A stretch of 36,431 nt of DNA, taken from NCBI RefSeq assembly GCF_005747095.1, contig NZ_SWLG01000027.1, forward strand, positions 1 to 36,431. The letters run 5' to 3'. Source of the DNA: Exobacillus caeni (lineage in GTDB: Bacteria > Bacillota > Bacilli > Bacillales > Guptibacillaceae). How positions within the stretch are numbered: position 1 is the stretch's first letter; the number at the start of each line of letters is the position of its first letter. Below, in pieces: positions 33,514-36,431 of this stretch. The position numbers and the translations under genes were made by a program. Under the pieces are notes generated by a model. It was not told the origin of the DNA and searched no databases. It saw nothing but the letters and a program-made list of their open reading frames with translations.

Positions 33514-34194
33514 CTAGTATGCATTTTTGGATCCAAATAACACAAACACTGTTTTAAAAATGAGTAGAATATCAAATCCGATATTACGCTGTTTAATATA
33601 TTTCAAATCTAATTCTACCATTTCTTCAAACCCTATATCGCTTCTTCCACTTACCTGCCATAACCCGGTACAACCAGGTATAACAAGAAGTCTTTGTAAA
33701 TGATATTCATTATATTGTTCTACTTCTCTTGGTAAAGGCGGGCGTGGTCCAACAAGGCTCATATCCCCTTTTAAAACGTTCCACAGCTGGGGCAGTTCAT
33801 CTATACTTGTTTTCCGAATAAAACGGCCAACTTTTGTAACCCTTGGATCATTTTTCATTTTAAACATCGCACCAGTTGTTTCGTTCTTATCCATTAGTGA
33901 ACCCAGTTGTTTCTCTGCGTTCATTATCATCGAACGGAATTTATACATGGAGAACATCTCTCCGTTTTTCCCAACTCTGCTTTGTTTGAAAAACACTTTA
34001 CCTTTTGGATCCTCAAACTTAATAAAAAAAGCAACAATAAATAACAGAGGTGCTAAAAGTATCAAACCAATACTTGCCCCCATTATATCCATTAACCTTT
34101 TCATAAATAAGTAACTTTTCGATTCATCTTCAATAAGGTTTTTACTCGTTTTTTCCTGGTAACTTATGTGGCTATTAAAACTTGATGAGTGCAA
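33514..34194 (-). CDS. Undecaprenyl-phosphate sugar-1-P transferase, copy 2
   Basis: Initiating phosphoglycosyltransferase of 226 residues, near-twin of the 16441-17133 protein. Motifs are FMKRLMDIMGASIGLILLAPL, EDPKGKVFFKQSRVG, YKFRSMIMNAEKQL, TSIDELPQLWNVLKG, DMSLVGPRPPLPREVE and GCTGLWQVSGRSDIGF. It starts with TTG, seven bases after GGAGG. It lies 11 bp after galU3, the same arrangement as galU1 and priming transferase 1. It starts the lipid-linked repeat of the right-hand locus; glucose- or galactose-1-phosphate are typical. Confidence 0.95.
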   Translation of the reverse strand: MHSSSFNSHISYQEKTSKNLIEDESKSYLFMKRLMDIMGASIGLILLAPLLFIVAFFIKFEDPKGKVFFKQSRVGKNGEMFSMYKFRSMIMNAEKQLGSLMDKNETTGAMFKMKNDPRVTKVGRFIRKTSIDELPQLWNVLKGDMSLVGPRPPLPREVEQYNEYHLQRLLVIPGCTGLWQVSGRSDIGFEEMVELDLKYIKQRNIGFDILLIFKTVFVLFGSKNAY

Positions 34195-34205
34195 TTAAAT
34201 TCCTC

Positions 34206-35087
34206 CTACAACTGAATCTTTTCTTTCTTCAAAACCGCCTCTAAAAATTGGACAACTTCTGTATGCAATTCTGGATTTTGGATTGCCATTTCAATTGTAG
34301 TTTTAATAAATCCAATCTTTTCACCTACATCATACCGAGTTCCTTCAAAATCATATGCAAAAACTTCCTGTACTTCATTCAATCTTTGAATGGCATCTGT
34401 TAATTGAATCTCGCCGCCGGCTCCAGTTTCTTGTTTATCCAGGTAGGGGAAAATCTCAGGAGTTAACACATAACGTCCCATAATCGCTAGATTTGAAGGA
34501 GCATTTTGCTTTGGTTTCTCCACGAAGTTATTTACCTTGTATCTTCTTCCAACATTTGAAATAGGATCAATAATACCATAACGGTGTGTCTCTGATTCAG
34601 GAATAGTCTGAACCCCGATAACAGAAGAACCTGTTTCATTGTATTGCTCAATCAATTGTTTTAAACAAGGTTTTTCTGCTTGCACGATATCGTCACCAAG
34701 TAATACTGCAAACGGATCATCACCAATAAACTTACGAGCACACCAAACCGCATGTCCCAGGCCCTTTGGCTCCTTTTGGCGTATATAGTGAATATCCACT
34801 TTAGACGACTGCCGGACTTTTTGCAGAAGTTCGACTTTCCCTTTTTCAAAAAGGTTTTGTTCTAACTCAAATGCATGGTCAAAATGATCTTCGATTGATC
34901 GTTTACCTTTTCCAGTTACAATAAGAATGTCTTCAATTCCAGACTCGATCGCTTCTTCTACAATATATTGAATCGTTGGCTTATCAACGATAGGTAACAT
35001 TTCCTTTGGCATTGCTTTAGTCGCAGGTAAAAATCTTGTTCCAAGACCTGCTGCTGGAATAATTGCTTTACGCACTTCTCTCAACAT
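34206..35087 (-). CDS. galU: UTP-glucose-1-phosphate uridylyltransferase, copy 3
   Basis: GalU/GtaB of 293 residues, close to galU1 along its whole length ([65 protein letters not shown]). The longer frame from 35117 adds ten residues with no ribosome binding site; AGGGGG just before the ATG at 35087 decides that start, though the next codon, TTG, could also serve. It is the first gene of the right-hand operon, with a strong promoter at 35206-35234 and a 5' leader of about 110 nt. It supplies UDP-glucose for ugd2 and the local transferases. Confidence 0.95.
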   Translation of the reverse strand: MLREVRKAIIPAAGLGTRFLPATKAMPKEMLPIVDKPTIQYIVEEAIESGIEDILIVTGKGKRSIEDHFDHAFELEQNLFEKGKVELLQKVRQSSKVDIHYIRQKEPKGLGHAVWCARKFIGDDPFAVLLGDDIVQAEKPCLKQLIEQYNETGSSVIGVQTIPESETHRYGIIDPISNVGRRYKVNNFVEKPKQNAPSNLAIMGRYVLTPEIFPYLDKQETGAGGEIQLTDAIQRLNEVQEVFAYDFEGTRYDVGEKIGFIKTTIEMAIQNPELHTEVVQFLEAVLKKEKIQL

Positions 35088-35205
35088 TCGTTCCCCCTCA
35101 TTTTCTGGCGGCCACATATTTGCAATCTTATAATTTTTAATTTAGTTTCAATTTAAAACCGACATATTTTTCATTTAGCTGTCGAATACTTTCCTTCAAA
35201 CTCTA

Positions 35206-35234
35206 ATTATAGTAACATATTTTTCTAATCACAA
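35206..35234 (-). promoter_or_regulatory. Sigma-A-type promoter for the galU3 operon
   Basis: Minus strand: TTGTGA (35229-35234), a 17-bp spacer and perfect TATAAT (35206-35211). It leaves a leader of about 110 nt before galU3. The spacing and the -10 are near consensus, suggesting strong vegetative expression of the right-hand locus. Confidence 0.75.
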
Positions 35235-35326
35235 CAGTGTTTTTGCTAAAATATTGGAAATGAGTCAGATTCACTCATATATTCCACCTCTATTTTACTT
35301 ATAAAGGTATTCCTAGTAAAATATTG

Positions 35327-35355
35327 TTTACGTTATATATGTCAAAATGTATAAT
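35327..35355 (+). promoter_or_regulatory. Sigma-A-type promoter for LCP2
   Basis: TTTACG (35327-35332), a 17-bp spacer and perfect TATAAT (35350-35355), about 37 bp upstream of the LCP2 start. It is divergent from the galU3 promoter about 95 bp away. Confidence 0.75.
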
Positions 35356-35392
35356 CTTAATGTAAATAACTAGAAAAAGGCGGAATCTATAA

Positions 35393-36331
35393 ATGGGTAG
35401 ATTTAAAAATAGAAAGAAAAAAAGAACCTTATTAAAAGTTACCTTGTCTATAGTTTTATTTCTTGCAGTGGGAGCTGGAGCGTATGGTCTATATTTATAT
35501 AGTTCTGTAAAAGACACAGCCTCTCAAATGCACGAGGAATATAAAACGACCAAGCCAAAACCAAAAGTGAAAAATGGAAAAGATCCTATCTCGATCTTAT
35601 TGATGGGTGTAGATGAAAGAGCCGGGGATAGAGGGAGGTCAGATTCTATAATCATGATGACCTTAAATCCTAAAACAGACTCTATGGAAATGGTTAGTAT
35701 CCCTAGAGACACAAGAACTGAGATTGTCGGAAAAGGAACTCAGGATAAAATAAACCATGCCTATGCATTTGGTGGTACAGAAATGGCTGTCAAATCAGTT
35801 GAAAACTTTACTAATGTTCCCGTGGATTATTTTATAAAAGTTAACATGGAAGCTCTAAGTGAGCTTGTTGATAGTGTTGGTGGAATAACAGTTAATAATA
35901 AGCTTGACTGGTATGATGATCGTTACTATAAAAAAGGTTATCACTATAAAAAAGGAAAGATTGAGCTAGACGGTCCTCAAACACTCGGTTATGTAAGGAT
36001 GAGATACCAGGACCCACGTGGCGATTTTGGAAGAAGTGAAAGACAGAGGCAAGTAATCGAAGCGATAATTGATAAAGGTGCAAATATATCTTCGTTTACG
36101 AAGGTAGATAATATTTTAAATGCTATCGGGTCAAACGTTAAAACGAATATGACTTTTGGAGAAATGAAGGATGTATTCAGCAACTACCGATCTGCTAAAA
36201 ATAATATTGAACAGTATCAAGTCAAAGGCAGCGGAACAAAAATAGATGGCATTTATTATCTCCAGGTTTCTGAAGATGAAAGAAGTAAAGTGACTGCTCT
36301 TCTAAAAGATAGTCTTACAGCTAAAAAATAG
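35393..36331 (+). CDS. LytR-CpsA-Psr wall polymer ligase, copy 2
   Basis: Membrane-anchored ligase of 312 residues. A basic N-terminus (FKNRKKKRTLLK) precedes one helix (about 14-36), then a lysine/proline-rich linker and the LCP domain with LLMGVDER, DRGRSDSIIMMTLNP, SIPRDTRTEIVGKG and DKINHAYAFGG. The C-terminus (VKGSGTKIDGIYYLQVSED) matches LCP1 closely. An extra stretch near 170-185 (WYDDRYYKKGYHYKKGK) is Tyr/Lys-rich and absent from LCP1. AAAGGCGG precedes the ATG. It is expected to attach the right-hand polymer, or another undecaprenyl-linked polymer, to peptidoglycan. Confidence 0.95.
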   Translation: MGRFKNRKKKRTLLKVTLSIVLFLAVGAGAYGLYLYSSVKDTASQMHEEYKTTKPKPKVKNGKDPISILLMGVDERAGDRGRSDSIIMMTLNPKTDSMEMVSIPRDTRTEIVGKGTQDKINHAYAFGGTEMAVKSVENFTNVPVDYFIKVNMEALSELVDSVGGITVNNKLDWYDDRYYKKGYHYKKGKIELDGPQTLGYVRMRYQDPRGDFGRSERQRQVIEAIIDKGANISSFTKVDNILNAIGSNVKTNMTFGEMKDVFSNYRSAKNNIEQYQVKGSGTKIDGIYYLQVSEDERSKVTALLKDSLTAKK

Positions 36332-36340
36332 AGATTTCAA

Positions 36341-36390
36341 GGGGCTGACCCAAAACATCGATAAAGCGGTGTTTGGGCAGCCCCCTTTTC
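36341..36390 (+). terminator. Terminator of LCP2
   Basis: GGGGCTG (36341-36347) pairs with CAGCCCC (36378-36384), extended by CCCAAA/TTTGGG after a one-base bulge. A CTTTTC tract follows. It closes the LCP2 transcript. Confidence 0.85.
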
Positions 36391-36431
36391 TATTCAAAAG
36401 ATAAATGAATCTCTATTTTAAGAGAAAAAAC

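Overview
The window is AT-rich and looks like a Bacillaceae (low-GC Firmicute) chromosome segment. The basis is AGGAGG-type ribosome binding sites, frequent TTG/GTG starts, a CapA/CapB/PHP-phosphatase tyrosine-phosphorylation module of the YwqC/YwqD/YwqE type, two LytR-CpsA-Psr (LCP) ligases and single-domain sugar-1-phosphate transferases. Genus cannot be decided from the sequence. Nearly the whole window is exopolysaccharide/capsule biosynthesis, arranged as two neighbouring loci transcribed leftwards (minus strand), each preceded by an LCP gene on the plus strand.

Right-hand locus (about 24.8-36.4 kb): LCP2 (+), then on the minus strand galU3, a priming sugar transferase, a membrane polymerase/ligase fused to a PssD/Alg14-like domain, PssE, ugd2, a terminator, polysaccharide pyruvyl transferase, a GT4 glycosyltransferase, a MurJ-like flippase, a terminator, and galU2 with its own promoter. 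Together these could make UDP-Glc and UDP-GlcA, prime the lipid carrier, add sugars including possibly GlcA (PssD/PssE), pyruvylate, export, polymerise and attach the product to the wall.

Left-hand locus (about 1-24.5 kb): LCP1 (+) diverges from the PHP phosphatase, CapA and CapB. A compact structured segment after capB sits where the EAR (epsC) antitermination RNA of Bacillales eps operons lies. A decayed chimeric tyrosine recombinase (+) separates it from ugd1, galU1, priming transferase 1, a CMP-nonulosonate cytidylyltransferase, a CBS-NeuB-SAF-TIM barrel fusion, a Wzx flippase, a sugar acetyltransferase, a GT-B-like transferase, a Wzy polymerase, a GT2, a WecG/TagA-type transferase, a second acetyltransferase and a bifunctional ManC. 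This gene set predicts an acetylated polymer containing a sialic-acid-like sugar and perhaps a GDP-mannose-derived sugar. Beyond it lie a dead phosphoglucomutase, an intact secreted PQQ-like beta-propeller membrane protein, a truncated galE and an IstB remnant of an IS21-type element, so the left edge is a decaying boundary.

The most noteworthy points are the CBS-NeuB-SAF-TIM fusion with no local precursor genes, the polymerase-PssD fusion with an internal start, the probable EAR element with mid-operon terminators downstream of it, the tripled galU and doubled ugd/priming transferase/LCP genes, and the recombinase pseudogene with a duplicated core-binding domain. No tRNA, rRNA or CRISPR array was seen.
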